The translations under genes and the position numbers were made by a program. Positions 33,739-44,800 of a stretch of DNA of 64,000 nt are shown here, piece by piece. The notes under the pieces are model-generated. The model did no database searches. It saw only the letters and a program-made list of their open reading frames with translations, and had not been told where the DNA came from. Source of the DNA: an uncultured candidate division Zixibacteria bacterium (lineage in GTDB: Bacteria; Zixibacteria; MSB-5A5; SM1-73); the NCBI GenBank assembly GCA_903908285.1, contig CAIVRH010000038.1, positions 106,133 through 170,132 of the forward strand, given 5' to 3'. How positions within the stretch are numbered: the stretch's first letter is position 1; the number at the start of each line of letters is the position of its first letter.

Positions 33739-36591
33739 TTAGCTCTGTTTGATTATTTCCAATCTTACTCTCGAATTTCTTAAAATCTCCTTCAAAAACT
33801 TGCCGGTATATGACTCCGCCACCTTCGCCACCTCCTCCGGTGTCCCGCAAGCGACTACTCTTCCGCCTTCATCCCCACCCTCCGGTCCTAAGTCTATAAT
33901 ATAATCTGCGGTTTTGATCACGTCCAGATTATGTTCGATCACCACCACCGTATTTCCCATGTCCACCAGTTTGTTCAAAACCCCCAAAAGCATCTTGATA
34001 TCCTCGAAATGCAGACCGGTGGTGGGTTCGTCCAAAAGATAGAAAGTTCTGCCGGTGGAGACTTTGGAAAGCTCGGTGGAGAGTTTTACCCTCTGGGCTT
34101 CACCTCCCGAAAGGGTGGTGGCAGGTTGTCCCAGCCGGATGTAGCCCAATCCCACTTCTTTTAAGGTCTGGAGCTTTCTTTTTATGGTGGGCAGGTGGAG
34201 GAAGAAATCAAATGCCTCATCCACGGTCATGTCCAGAACTTCAGGGATGTTTTTTCCTTTGTATTTCACCTCCAGAGTTTCCCGGTTGTATCTCTTCCCT
34301 TTGCACACCTCGCATGGAACATAGACGTCGGGCAAAAAATGCATCTCGATTTTGATGATCCCATCCCCTTCACAAGCCTCGCATCGTCCTCCATGCACGT
34401 TGAAGCTGAATCTTCCGGGCTTATATCCTCTCACCTTTGCTTCGGGCAGCATGGCAAAAAGATCCCGAATGGGGGTAAAGACTCCGGTATAGGTGGCAGG
34501 ATTGGACCGGGGTGTTCTGCCGATGGGGGATTGATCGATGCTGATCACCTTGTCGATGTTTTCCAAACCGTCAATATTCTTGTATTCCAAGGGAAGGGTT
34601 TTAGAGTCATAGAAATGGTGGGCTAAGATACGGTAAAGAGTCTCGTTCACCAAGGTCGATTTTCCCGAACCCGATACTCCGGTTACGCAGATGAAGAAAC
34701 CTAAGGGAAAATCCACCCGGATCCTCTTCAGATTGTTCCCGGCTGCTCCGATTACGCTCACTGTTGGCCTCTTCCCGTTTCTCCTTCTTTCTGGTATAGG
34801 AATGGACAATTTTCCTGAAAGGTACTTACCGGTCAATGATTTTTTGTTTTTCTTAATGTCCTCCACAGTTCCCTCTGCCACTACCCACCCCCCGTCTTTT
34901 CCTGCTCCCGGTCCCAGGTCTATGATATAATCCGCTGTTTCCATAGTCTCCCGGTCATGTTCCACCACCAGCACGGTATTACCCAGGTCTTTTAAACCGA
35001 CCAGCGTATTCAAAAGTCTCTTGTTGTCTCTCTGGTGCAAACCCACCGAGGGCTCATCTAAAATATATAATACCCCCACCAGTCGGGAACCGATCTGGGT
35101 AGCTAATCTTATCCTCTGGGCTTCTCCGCCGGAGAGCGATGCAGCTGGGCGATCCAAGGTAAGGTAATCCAATCCCACATCCACCAGGAAACCTAATCGC
35201 TCATTTATTTCCTTCAGAATCTGTTTGGCAATTTGTTGTTCCCGTAAAGAGAGTTTTATCTTGGAGAAAAACTTCTTAGTCTCCTTGACCGAAAGATCGG
35301 TCAGTTCCGAAATGTTAAACTCTCCCACCTTCACCGAAAGGCTCTCCTTTTTCAACCTGGTTCCGTTACAATCCGGGCAGGGGAGGATGCGCATATATTT
35401 TTCTATCCATTCCCGTACGGCTTCGGATTCGGTCTGCTTATACCGCCTTTCCAGATTGGGGATCACCCCCTCAAAGCTCCCCATATACTCCCCCTTACCT
35501 TCGTAATTTTCCCAGCGGAATTTAAGCTCCTTGGAGCCGGTGCCGTGGAGAATTATCTGCTTCGCTTCCGGGGTCAGTTTGTTAAAAGGAACGTATAAAC
35601 TGAACTTAAAGGATTCGGCCAGACTCTTCAGCTGGTGATAATACCAGTTGCCTAAAGGAGATCCCCATGGAGCTAAAGCTCCCTGGGCTATGGAGATGGT
35701 ATGATTGGGCACCACCAGATCGGGATCTATCTCCATTTTGGTTCCCAAACCGCTGCAGGTGGGGCAGGCGCCATAGGGGCTGTTGAAGGAGAACATCCGG
35801 GGGGATAGCTCCTCGTAGCTGATTCCGCAATGCACGCAGGCGTAGTGCTCCGAGAATAGAAATTCCTCTTTCCCCGCTACACTGACCATCACGATCCCGG
35901 AGCCTAATTTGAGGGCGGTTTCCAACGAATCCGCCAGTCTCTTGACGATTTTTTTCTCCACCACCAGCCGATCTACCACTGCCTCGATATTATGTTTCTT
36001 GTATTTCTCCAGTTTCAGTTCATTTTCGACCTCCATGATCTTCCCATCCACCCGGGCGCGGATGAAACCCTCCCTTTTGATCTGGTCGAATACCTCCCGG
36101 TATTCCCCTTTTCTCCCTTTTACCAGTGGTGCCAGGATTTGAATTTTGCTTCCCTTGGGTAGAGCGATGACCGTATCCACTATCTGCTCCACCGTCTGTT
36201 GGGAGATTTGCCTGCCGCACTTGAAACAATAGGGTTTCCCGACCCGGGCATAGAGTAATCTGAGATAATCGTAGATTTCGGTAACAGTGCCGACGGTGGA
36301 ACGGGGATTCTTGGCGGAGGTTCTCTGTTCGATGGAGACGGCAGGGGAAAGCCCTTCGATAAAATCCACGTCAGGCTTCTCCATCATTCCCAGAAACTGC
36401 CGGGCATAGGCGGAGAGCGACTCTACATATCTTCTCTGCCCTTCGGCATAGATGGTGTCGAACGCTAAGGAGGATTTGCCCGACCCGGACAGGCCGGTGA
36501 TCACCACCAGCTTGTCCCGGGGTATCTCCAAGTTAATGTTTTTGAGATTATGTTCCCGCGCCCCTTTTATCCTGATGCAATTCTCACCCAA
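33739..36591 (-). CDS. uvrA: UvrABC excinuclease subunit A
   Basis: The 950-residue protein is a complete UvrA: Walker [15 protein letters not shown] (~35), CFKCGRQIS, zinc module CVHCG...CPTCSGLG, the first signature [17 protein letters not shown] with Walker [16 protein letters not shown], a second Walker [16 protein letters not shown] (~645), zinc finger CEACEGDG...[10 protein letters not shown], second [16 protein letters not shown] and [14 protein letters not shown]. It recognises DNA damage for nucleotide excision repair. Length and motifs fit the family; the last ~10 residues ([10 protein letters not shown]) look non-conserved. Confidence 0.98.
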   Translation of the reverse strand: MGENCIRIKGAREHNLKNINLEIPRDKLVVITGLSGSGKSSLAFDTIYAEGQRRYVESLSAYARQFLGMMEKPDVDFIEGLSPAVSIEQRTSAKNPRSTVGTVTEIYDYLRLLYARVGKPYCFKCGRQISQQTVEQIVDTVIALPKGSKIQILAPLVKGRKGEYREVFDQIKREGFIRARVDGKIMEVENELKLEKYKKHNIEAVVDRLVVEKKIVKRLADSLETALKLGSGIVMVSVAGKEEFLFSEHYACVHCGISYEELSPRMFSFNSPYGACPTCSGLGTKMEIDPDLVVPNHTISIAQGALAPWGSPLGNWYYHQLKSLAESFKFSLYVPFNKLTPEAKQIILHGTGSKELKFRWENYEGKGEYMGSFEGVIPNLERRYKQTESEAVREWIEKYMRILPCPDCNGTRLKKESLSVKVGEFNISELTDLSVKETKKFFSKIKLSLREQQIAKQILKEINERLGFLVDVGLDYLTLDRPAASLSGGEAQRIRLATQIGSRLVGVLYILDEPSVGLHQRDNKRLLNTLVGLKDLGNTVLVVEHDRETMETADYIIDLGPGAGKDGGWVVAEGTVEDIKKNKKSLTGKYLSGKLSIPIPERRRNGKRPTVSVIGAAGNNLKRIRVDFPLGFFICVTGVSGSGKSTLVNETLYRILAHHFYDSKTLPLEYKNIDGLENIDKVISIDQSPIGRTPRSNPATYTGVFTPIRDLFAMLPEAKVRGYKPGRFSFNVHGGRCEACEGDGIIKIEMHFLPDVYVPCEVCKGKRYNRETLEVKYKGKNIPEVLDMTVDEAFDFFLHLPTIKRKLQTLKEVGLGYIRLGQPATTLSGGEAQRVKLSTELSKVSTGRTFYLLDEPTTGLHFEDIKMLLGVLNKLVDMGNTVVVIEHNLDVIKTADYIIDLGPEGGDEGGRVVACGTPEEVAKVAESYTGKFLKEILRNSRVRLEIIKQS

Positions 36592-36999
36592 TTTAACTCC
36601 TCCTCTCTAAAAAACCGAACTTAAAATATACGAACAGATCATCTCTCAGGCAAGGATAAGTTTGAGGATTTTAAGGATAAAAGCATGACGAATGGCGTAT
36701 GGAGAATGACCAATAAAAGCCAACCTAATCCCAAAAGCAGATAGTCGTCCTTCATAGAAGAGTGTAAAATTCCTTGTTTTTGTTTTTGATTGGTTATCAG
36801 TCATAACCCTATGTTTTTTCATATGATTATATAGCTGGGATTGATTTTAACTTTAATCCGTTATTCGCCATCAGTTATTCGTTATTTCTTTATGTTTTTC
36901 ATCTTGACTTTACCTATTATTAGGTTATCATAATATATAATTCAATATGTATAAAAGACATTTTTCTTCACCAGTTTTGTACCTTACCCAGGAGTTAAA
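36592..36999. other. Divergent intergenic region uvrA / VCBS protein
   Basis: 408 nt without a gene. It contains CGTCATTCG-type repeats at about 36684-36712 and 36858-36890 and a candidate plus-strand promoter (36904-36931). No LexA-like box (CTG-N10-CAG or GAAC-N4-GTTC) was noticed by eye. Confidence 0.45.
36904..36931 (+). promoter_or_regulatory. Candidate promoter for the VCBS/beta-helix gene
   Basis: TTGACT (36904-36909), 16 nt, TATCAT (36926-36931), 69 nt before the ATG at 37000. Moderate consensus match. Confidence 0.4.
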
Positions 37000-39627
37000 A
37001 TGACCAATAAGCTATTTGTTTTGGCGATTATGTTCGCAGCTCTCTCTACTTCGGAGATACTGATTCCCGTCGAAGCATTTGCCTTCGAGCCACTTTTTGG
37101 CACGATGAGTGACTATGGTGTTGGTGATAGTCCTTCTTCCGTTTTCTGTGCGGATCTAGATGGGGATGGAGAGTTGGACTTAGTCGTGGCAAATTATGGT
37201 AGCGACAATGTCTCCATCTTAAAGAACAACGGGGATGGGATGTTTGGATCCAGAGTTAATTATTCAGTATGGTTCAATCCTGTTTCTGTCTTCTGTGCAG
37301 ACTTAGATGGAGATGGAGATTTAGACTTAGCTGTGGCAAATTCTGTGGGCTACATTTCTATCTTAAAGAATAACGGGAATGGAATTTTTCAGAACAAGGT
37401 GGACTATGAGGCAGGAGATGGTCCTTCTTCCGTTTTCTGCGCGGATTTAGACAGGGATAATTATCTGGACTTAGCTGTGGCTAATTTTAGCAGTGGTACA
37501 GTTTCTGTATTAAAGAACAACGGGGATGGGACATTCCAGACCAAAGTTGACTATAGCATAGGATCTAGTCCTCTTTCTGTCTTCTGCGCAGACTTAGATG
37601 GAGACGGTGACTTAGACTTAGTTGTGGCAAATTTTAATGGCTACGTTTCAATCATGAAGAATAATGGGGATGGTACTTTTCAGAGCGCAGTCGACTATGG
37701 AGCAGGGAATGAGCTTGTCTCCGTTTTCTGTGCTGACGTAGATGGCGATTCGGATTTAGACTTAGCTGCAGCGGACATGGGGAGTAACAACATTACAATC
37801 TTTAAGAACAATGGAAACGGTACGTTTGCACCCGGTATTGATTATCCAGCAGGGTTGGGTCCCCGCTCTGTGTTCTGCGCAGACGTAGATGGGGACTCAG
37901 ACTTAGACCTTGCTGTGGCAGCATCCACAAGTGATAGTGTCTCTATTTTAGAAAACAGTGGGGACGGGACATTTAGCTCAAGGGTTAGCTACCCTGTGGG
38001 GAATCACCCTGTTTCTGTTTTTTGTGCCGACCTGGATGGTGATTTGGATTTGGATTTAGCAGTGGCAAACAATGAGAGCGACAGCGTTTCAGTGCTGATG
38101 AATTTGTCTCAAATACCCCCGGGTGCCAATCACCCACCTGGTCCTTTTTCGCTGGTTTCGCCGGATGGTTATGTGTATTCACCTGTCACTTTTCGTTGGC
38201 AGGCTGCTTACGATCCTGATCTACTTGATCAAATCAGATATAACCTTTATGTCAGCACTTCGTGGATTTTCAATCCTGATTCCACGGTCATATATGATAG
38301 TCTAACTAACACGCATTACAAGCTTGATCTTAACCTTAACACCGACTACTTTTGGAAGGTGAAGGCTTATGACAGGATGGGTGCAGAAAGATGGTCTGAT
38401 CAGACCTGGTGGCTTTACGTGTGGAGGATAATGTTAAAAACAGTTTATGTGGACGACAACAATACCTCCGGTCCCTGGGATGGAACACTACAGCATCCCT
38501 ATCAGCATATCCAAGACGGTATAGACAATGCCAATTCCGGAGACACGGTGTCTGTTCTCAATGGCACATACTATGAGAATGTTAACGTAAACAAGAAAGT
38601 CAGATTGATCGGCGAGAACAACAGCAATACCATAATCGACGGTGGTGGAAATGGCAGTGTTATCAATGTATGCGCTGACAGTACGGTCGTTGTTGATTTC
38701 ATCATACAACATGGTAATAGTTGTGGTATACTCGACACTATTTCTAATTACTGCAATTTTACTGGAAACATTATTGCGTACAACCACTGCGGCATTCTTC
38801 TTCGACACCCCTACACATATGTGCATCACAACACCATATATGGCAACATCATCCGAAACAACAATGACTTCGGCATTTATCTAGAGCATGCTGGTTCGAA
38901 CATTATTTCTAACAATATTATTATGAATAATAGTATGGAAGGCATTGATCTGTTTGCTGAAGGCGCTAGTGGCAACATCATTTCACATAACAAGATCACG
39001 GGAAGCTATTTTGGCATCTTTATGGACTGCAGTATGAGCAATAGCATTTACAGGAACGAAATCGCAGATAACCAAGAAGACGGCATACGCGTATTTGGTG
39101 CATCTTACAACAGTATCTACGAGAACCTCATTAGAAACAACTCTGGCACAGGGATCAAGGTGGATTACTACCCTACAAACAACAATGCTATTTATCACAA
39201 CAACCTAGTCAATAACCAACAGAATGCTTACGATCAATGCACCAGCACCTGGGACAATGGCTATCCCTCCGGTGGTAACTACTGGTCTAACTTCGATGAG
39301 ACAAGTGAAGGGACATTTGATAACAACAGGGATGGCATAGCAGACTCCGCATATCTTATCCCTGGGGGTAACAATAAAGATAGATACCCCCTGATGAAGC
39401 TCTGGAATACCGGATTAAACAACTGTGGCGATGCTAATAGCGACTCAGTTATCGACGTAGGGGATGTGGTCTTCTTGATAAACTATCTATTTAAGTCTGG
39501 ACCTGCTCCCACCGTAGGATGCATAGCAGACGCAAACGCAGATGGTACTATCGACATTGGAGATGTGGTATTCCTCATAAATTATCTATTCAAAAACGGT
39601 GCTCATTATCCATGGTGCTGTAGTTGA
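37000..39627 (+). CDS. Giant secreted VCBS / beta-helix / dockerin protein
   Basis: The 875-residue protein has a signal peptide (NKLFVLAIMFAALSTSEILIPVEAFA). Seven FG-GAP/VCBS-type repeats of about 48 residues follow (residues ~30-370; each has SVFCADLDGDGDLDLAVANxxSxxVSILKNNGDGTF, calcium-binding DxDxDxxxD), then an Fn3-like segment (~377-475), a right-handed beta-helix with PbH1/NosD-type repeats (~480-780; NGTYYENVNVNKKVRLIGENNSNTIIDGGG, then IYGNIIRNNNDFGIYL-like copies), and two dockerin-like repeats (GDANSDSVIDVGDVVFLINYLFKSGPAP, ADANADGTIDIGDVVFLINYLF). It probably binds or processes surface polysaccharide and is attached by the dockerin tail. CAGGAG lies 6 nt before the ATG. Confidence 0.9.
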   Translation: MTNKLFVLAIMFAALSTSEILIPVEAFAFEPLFGTMSDYGVGDSPSSVFCADLDGDGELDLVVANYGSDNVSILKNNGDGMFGSRVNYSVWFNPVSVFCADLDGDGDLDLAVANSVGYISILKNNGNGIFQNKVDYEAGDGPSSVFCADLDRDNYLDLAVANFSSGTVSVLKNNGDGTFQTKVDYSIGSSPLSVFCADLDGDGDLDLVVANFNGYVSIMKNNGDGTFQSAVDYGAGNELVSVFCADVDGDSDLDLAAADMGSNNITIFKNNGNGTFAPGIDYPAGLGPRSVFCADVDGDSDLDLAVAASTSDSVSILENSGDGTFSSRVSYPVGNHPVSVFCADLDGDLDLDLAVANNESDSVSVLMNLSQIPPGANHPPGPFSLVSPDGYVYSPVTFRWQAAYDPDLLDQIRYNLYVSTSWIFNPDSTVIYDSLTNTHYKLDLNLNTDYFWKVKAYDRMGAERWSDQTWWLYVWRIMLKTVYVDDNNTSGPWDGTLQHPYQHIQDGIDNANSGDTVSVLNGTYYENVNVNKKVRLIGENNSNTIIDGGGNGSVINVCADSTVVVDFIIQHGNSCGILDTISNYCNFTGNIIAYNHCGILLRHPYTYVHHNTIYGNIIRNNNDFGIYLEHAGSNIISNNIIMNNSMEGIDLFAEGASGNIISHNKITGSYFGIFMDCSMSNSIYRNEIADNQEDGIRVFGASYNSIYENLIRNNSGTGIKVDYYPTNNNAIYHNNLVNNQQNAYDQCTSTWDNGYPSGGNYWSNFDETSEGTFDNNRDGIADSAYLIPGGNNKDRYPLMKLWNTGLNNCGDANSDSVIDVGDVVFLINYLFKSGPAPTVGCIADANADGTIDIGDVVFLINYLFKNGAHYPWCCS

Positions 39628-40012
39628 TTGGCAGTTTTTCTCAAAGAGGGGCGCTACCTGGATGAGGTGTACTATTGTTCTAAAATAAAGTTGGAACGTC
39701 ATAGGTGCTTTACAATGTAAAATATGATCGTGGCGACATCGAAATTAGGATTTGAAGAAACTAACGATGGATATAGAATCAACTATTCACTTTACTAAGG
39801 AGGGCAGGAAAACTTATATGACGTTATTTTCGTCTGACACGAAACTGAACCATCTAGTTCAGGCTAGAGATCGGACACTGCATTTTTATTCTATATCCGT
39901 CATTCGATATTCGTCATCAGTCAAATATTATTCTCCTTTCTTTTTCCTTCAACTTTCCGCAGTTTTTGATGTATATTAATATGGAAACATAAACCTCAAC
40001 CCGAAGGAAGAG
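39628..40012. other. Intergenic region upstream of hflX, no gene
   Basis: 385 nt. Apart from a CCGTCATTCGATATTCGTCATCAG repeat at about 39895-39920, I see no supported gene; a 75-codon frame at 39752-39979 has no ribosome site support and runs through the repeat. Confidence 0.45.
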
Positions 40013-41326
40013 TTGTTTGAATTAGCCCAATTAAGAGTAAAAGAAAAAGCCATCCTGGTGGGGGTGAAACTTCCCTCGGTGAATCGATTCTCAGTTGAAG
40101 ATTCTCTGCAGGAGCTGGCGCTACTGACCGAAACAGCGGGTGGTGAAGTTTTGGACACCTTGGTCCAGGAGCGTCATAAGCTCGATTCTGCATTTTTCAT
40201 CGGAAAGGGAAAACTGGAGGAGCTAAAAACCCTGTCCCGGCGCAAGGGGGCAAACATCGTCATCTTCGATGATGATCTCACTCCGGCTCAAGTGTATAAT
40301 TTGGAACAGAATCTGGATTTGAAAGTGATCGACCGGAGCTGGCTGATCTTGGACATATTTGCCAAAAGAGCCCGCTCCAAAGAAGCCAAGACCCAGGTGG
40401 AGTTAGCCCAGTTTAAATATCTATTACCCCGGTTGACCCGGGGCTGGACTCACCTCTCCCGGCAGGAAGGGGGAATCGGAACCAAAGGACCCGGCGAGAC
40501 TCAGTTAGAGGTGGACCGTAGAAAAATCAAGTCAAAAATACAGGAGTTGGAGAAAAGCTTAACTAAGATAGACTTAGAAAGGATGATACAGAGAAAAAAA
40601 AGAGAGGGTTTGTTCAAAGTTACCCTGGTCGGTTATACTAACGTGGGCAAATCCACCTTATTCAACCAGCTCACTCAGTCCACCGCATTCGTGGAGGAAA
40701 AGCTCTTTGCCACTTTGGATTCAACTACCCGGCTGCTTAAGGTTACGGATAACGGAAAACAGTTGAAGGGCGTTAAAGTATTGGTCACCGATACGGTGGG
40801 CTTCATCCGAAGGCTCCCCCATCATCTGGTGGCATCGTTCAAATCGACCTTGGATGAGGTGAGATTGGCCGATCTTTTGTTGCATGTGGTGGATATCAGC
40901 CATCCCGATTACCGGCAGCACATCCACAAGGTGAACCAGGTATTGTCCGAGCTGGAGTCTTTGAATAAACCGGTCCTGATGGTCTACAATAAGATCGATA
41001 AGCTCCCGGACAAATCCTTTTTTGATCTTATTCATGCCAGCGAATCAAAAAACAATGGCATCTTCGTCTCTGCTCAAAACCAGATAGGAATATCCGAGTT
41101 AACCGGAAGGATAACCGAATCGGTTAAAGGCGATTGGTCCGAAGCATGGGTCTATCTTAAAAATGTGAATTCGGACCTGCTTCCCCATGTTTATAAATCC
41201 GGCGTGGTTACCGAAAGCCGGTTTGAAAAAGACAACATCTGTCTTAAGCTAAAGGGGAAAAGAGAGAACTTAGAGAAGTTAAGTGGGTTACATCAAGATA
41301 TAAAAGTAAAATTTATTAAAATTTAA
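40013..41326 (+). CDS. hflX: Ribosome-associated GTPase HflX
   Basis: The 437-residue protein has the HflX N-terminal domain (GGEVLDTLVQERHKLDSAFFIGKGKLEELKTL, VIFDDDLTPAQVYNLEQNLDLKVIDRSWLILDIFAKRA, LTRGWTHLSRQEGGIGTKGPGETQLEVDRR). The GTPase domain follows with G1 GYTNVGKST, G2/G3 TLDSTTR and DTVGFI, and G4 NKID. It splits stalled or idle ribosomes in family studies. The start is TTG 40013 with GGAAGAG just upstream; the start codon is uncertain, but the family begins near this point. Confidence 0.95.
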   Translation: MFELAQLRVKEKAILVGVKLPSVNRFSVEDSLQELALLTETAGGEVLDTLVQERHKLDSAFFIGKGKLEELKTLSRRKGANIVIFDDDLTPAQVYNLEQNLDLKVIDRSWLILDIFAKRARSKEAKTQVELAQFKYLLPRLTRGWTHLSRQEGGIGTKGPGETQLEVDRRKIKSKIQELEKSLTKIDLERMIQRKKREGLFKVTLVGYTNVGKSTLFNQLTQSTAFVEEKLFATLDSTTRLLKVTDNGKQLKGVKVLVTDTVGFIRRLPHHLVASFKSTLDEVRLADLLLHVVDISHPDYRQHIHKVNQVLSELESLNKPVLMVYNKIDKLPDKSFFDLIHASESKNNGIFVSAQNQIGISELTGRITESVKGDWSEAWVYLKNVNSDLLPHVYKSGVVTESRFEKDNICLKLKGKRENLEKLSGLHQDIKVKFIKI

Positions 41327-41859
41327 TATTTGGTTGATATTCTTTATCGCTTTCCACTTTCCCAACTAATTACACCTCCTAATCTCAATTTACACTATCC
41401 GTTTTTCAATCCTGATTTTGAATTAATTGAACCCTTGAACCCTCGACCCCTTGACCCTTAAACTTTAAACCATGAACGCCTTTCTTTCTATTATCTCCGC
41501 CGAGCCGTAAAGGCTCGGCTACGCACCTGATTGAACTTTTGAACCTTTTGAACCTTTGAACTTACAGATTTAACCTTGAACTTTAAACTTTGAACATTAA
41601 ACGCTTTTGTCTCTCTTGAACCCTCGACCCCTAGAACCCTTGAACCTTAAACTTTAAACCTTAAAAACCTTAGCCTTTCTTGAACCTTTGAACCTTTGAA
41701 CTTTTGAACCTTTGAACCCTTTGAACCCTTGACTCCTTGAATCCTCGAACCCTCGACCCCTTTATTTAATTCGTACCGCTATTGCCCAAAAAAACAAAAG
41801 CCCCCCGTACGGGGGGCTTTTGAACTTCCTCTCCTCTAAATGTATAGAGAAGAAAGGAT
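41327..41859. repeat. Long TTGAACC repeat tract
   Basis: Between about 41420 and 41765 the sequence is a patchwork of CCTTGAACC, TTTGAACCTTTGAAC, AACTTTAAACCTT and CCCTCGACCCCTTG words, with no gene. The end of the stretch (41796-41821) is a terminator hairpin. Confidence 0.8.
41796..41821 (-). terminator. Rho-independent terminator of the 1,441-residue gene
   Basis: A perfect 26-nt palindrome (AAAAG-CCCCCC-GTAC-GGGGGG-CTTTT). On the minus strand it is followed by TGTTTTTTT, so it ends the minus-strand gene stopping at 41860. Confidence 0.9.
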
Positions 41860-44800
41860 TTAGCGCTGAATCGGACTGCTCTGGGTTGCTGGTGAAACTT
41901 GCGGAGGTTGGCCTTTCTCGAACAAGAACTTTGTCAGATAGACTATATCCGCCAGATCCACGACTCCATCATGGGAAGGATCGCAATCGCCCATGCAGAT
42001 AGGACTCGGAGCCGGTCCGTTCTTTAACACATAGTTGACCAGGTAAACCACGTCGCCGATGTCGATAAAGCAGTAGGGTTGGAAAACATCTCCCCTGCCC
42101 GACCAGAAGTCGACCTTGGTCGATACTACCGGTTCATCCGGGTCGTTGGAGGTAATCACCACGTAGCAGCTGAGGGTTTCGTCAACGCACTGAGTGAATA
42201 CGGTTCCGTCAAAGGTAAGAACCAGTTCAGTGGAGCCTCCTCCTGCTACCGTGCCTGAAGTCGGAGCGACGGTGAAAGCACATCCCGTGCCGCCGCCTAT
42301 AACCAGGGCGTCATCATAGAAGTATTCGCCCGATCCCTCCTGGTAGGAGTAGCCGTCTCCGGTAAGGGCGCTGGCCCACATGAACCAGTCGTATCCCTGA
42401 CCCGCAGACTGACTCTGGATCGCTACCCAGCCGTATCCTGAAGGCAGGTTGCAGCTTGAGGGCAGATCAAACGAGAACAGAATCTCCTCGTAGATGCCGG
42501 CAAAGAATATACCGGTGTGGACTATGGTTGGTGCCACATTGGTGTAAGAGCAAACCACGTTGGTAGGCGGCATGGTGCTGATCGGATCCGAATAGAAGGT
42601 GATATTAAATACCAGGTTCTCGGGAGTACCGTTACTCCATCCAGCGTTGTAGATCAAAGCCAAACCCCACCATTGAATGCTGGTTATGTCTTCGGTAAGA
42701 CCCCAGATATCCTCTTCGACCTTGTACCCTCCGCCCGCATCACTGGTGGCAAAGCTCCAATCCGGATCATCCGCAGGTTTGGGCAGCTGCATGAATAACG
42801 TATCCCCTCTGGTTGCCAGCGGGGTGCCCGGTGTGTTTGGAACTCCCAGCGAAAGTCTGGCAGGGTTGCTGGTATCCAAAGCTAACATTCCGGCCAACAT
42901 CGGTCCGGAGTTGTTACCCTGGGATGGTCTTTGAGATATCGTGACCTTGAGAGGTGGTGCATTGCCACTGACATGAGCTTCGAAATTCAAAGGTCCAAGT
43001 CCGACATTGCTCACTTTTAGAGGTTTTTCTTCGCTGCATCCGGGGATGACGCCCACCGATATCTGAGATGGAACGTCGATATCCGGCGGATAAGCTACCG
43101 TTAGCTGAACCGGAACATCTACCGTGGGGTTGCTTGTGGAATTGCTGGTAATCGCGAGAACGTCATTGTAGACGCCCAGGCCAACTACGCTGGCATCCAG
43201 GTGGATATTGATGTTATCGCTGCCGGTAGGAACTATGGTGCCGAACCGGGGCGAAACACCCAACCAGGTGTTGGACAGGTTGTAGTCGATCTCATAATCC
43301 AGATTCTCGCTTCCGGTGTTGCTGATAACCATGGTCACATCGGTGGTAGCGCCCGGAGGCAGAGTTTTGCTGATGCTGGTTGGATTCACCGAGATCTGCG
43401 GTCCTAATCCTGTGCACTCCACCCGGCCTACATATTTCGATCCGCACGGATAACCGGCAAATACCGACGGTCCCACCCAGAGCCAGTAGGTACCGGCAGG
43501 GACATACTGGGATATAACCGCGGTATCGCACGGATTGGCAGTGATGTTAGTCAGGACGGTGTAGTCTACGCAATCCTCTGATCCGGCATCCATCAAGAAG
43601 AGCAATACTGGGAATTCTGCTACAACTTTCCAGGTGAGGGTTCCATCGCCGCACTGTACCCGGTACCAATCGGTATCCCGATATTGGCTGCCGTAGTAGA
43701 GATAAGTTCCGGAAGTTCCGCAAACGGTGGTATTGCAGGTGATGTCCTGGAAGACGTACGGGCTGGAGTTGCAGCCGCCGTTGTAAGTATCTTCATAGTC
43801 ATCAGTACATTCGGGCTCGCCTTCAGCCATGGCACCGGGAGGACAGGTCACAACGCAAGGCACGCACGAGTCAACGGTGACTGTAAATCCGAAGTCCATC
43901 GCGCTGCCCAAATAAACCGGCAACCAGTAGCTTCCGGCAGGTAGACCATCCCAATATTCTACTATGTTCGTATAGCCGTTGCTACAGCCTACGAATTGAT
44001 AACTGGTAGCAATGATATAGGAGGGACAATCCACAGGACACGAGTTATACATTACAATGCCCATAGTAGAGGGATTGTTCTCGGTTGCACAGAAATCAAC
44101 GGTGATTTTGTTGCAACTATAAGGGACGTCAAACCGGTACCAGACGGCATTCCAAGCCAAAACGTCTGGGCAATCCACTCCCGCGCCGATGGTAGTTCCG
44201 AAAACGGTTTGCGGGAAGGTGTTGATTATCGGTGCTCCGGTGCATTCATCATTGGGTGGCGGGAGCGCACAGCTGATGCTCAAAACCCCATCGCCGGCGT
44301 TAGTTCCGTATCCGCCCACCTCGATTAAGTAAGACTGGCCTAACACCACAGGGAAGGAGACTTCCGACTGCAGATAACCACCGCAAGCATCATCGTTACA
44401 AGCCAGCATAGTGGTGGGAGGGCAGGTACTGCCGTCATAAGCCGCCAACTTGGTATCATAAGACGATCCGCATAGGCTGACGTAAGCATTGCCGTTGCAG
44501 GTGGCGGTGTAAAGATACCAAACGTTAGGCGCGGTCTGACAAGATCCTGGTCCGTCAAATGAAGCTGCCGCGGTGCTGAAAGCCAGGTTGGAAACGTCGC
44601 CCACCGGTGTGGCGTTCTCGCAGTTGTCGTTGGGTGGTGCCACTAATGGCTCGACACAGGCAGTGAACGAGAAATCCATAAACGGACTGCCGCCGGCATC
44701 TATCACAGATACTGGTAGATAATAAGTTCCGGCTGGAAGACCGTTCCACCACATTTGCGGTCCGGTATTGCTATTGGGGCATGTTACAAATTGGTAACCG

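Noticed and set aside
39752..39979. 75-codon plus-strand frame before hflX
   Set aside because: It runs through the CGTCATTCG repeat and has no convincing ribosome site or similarity to a family.
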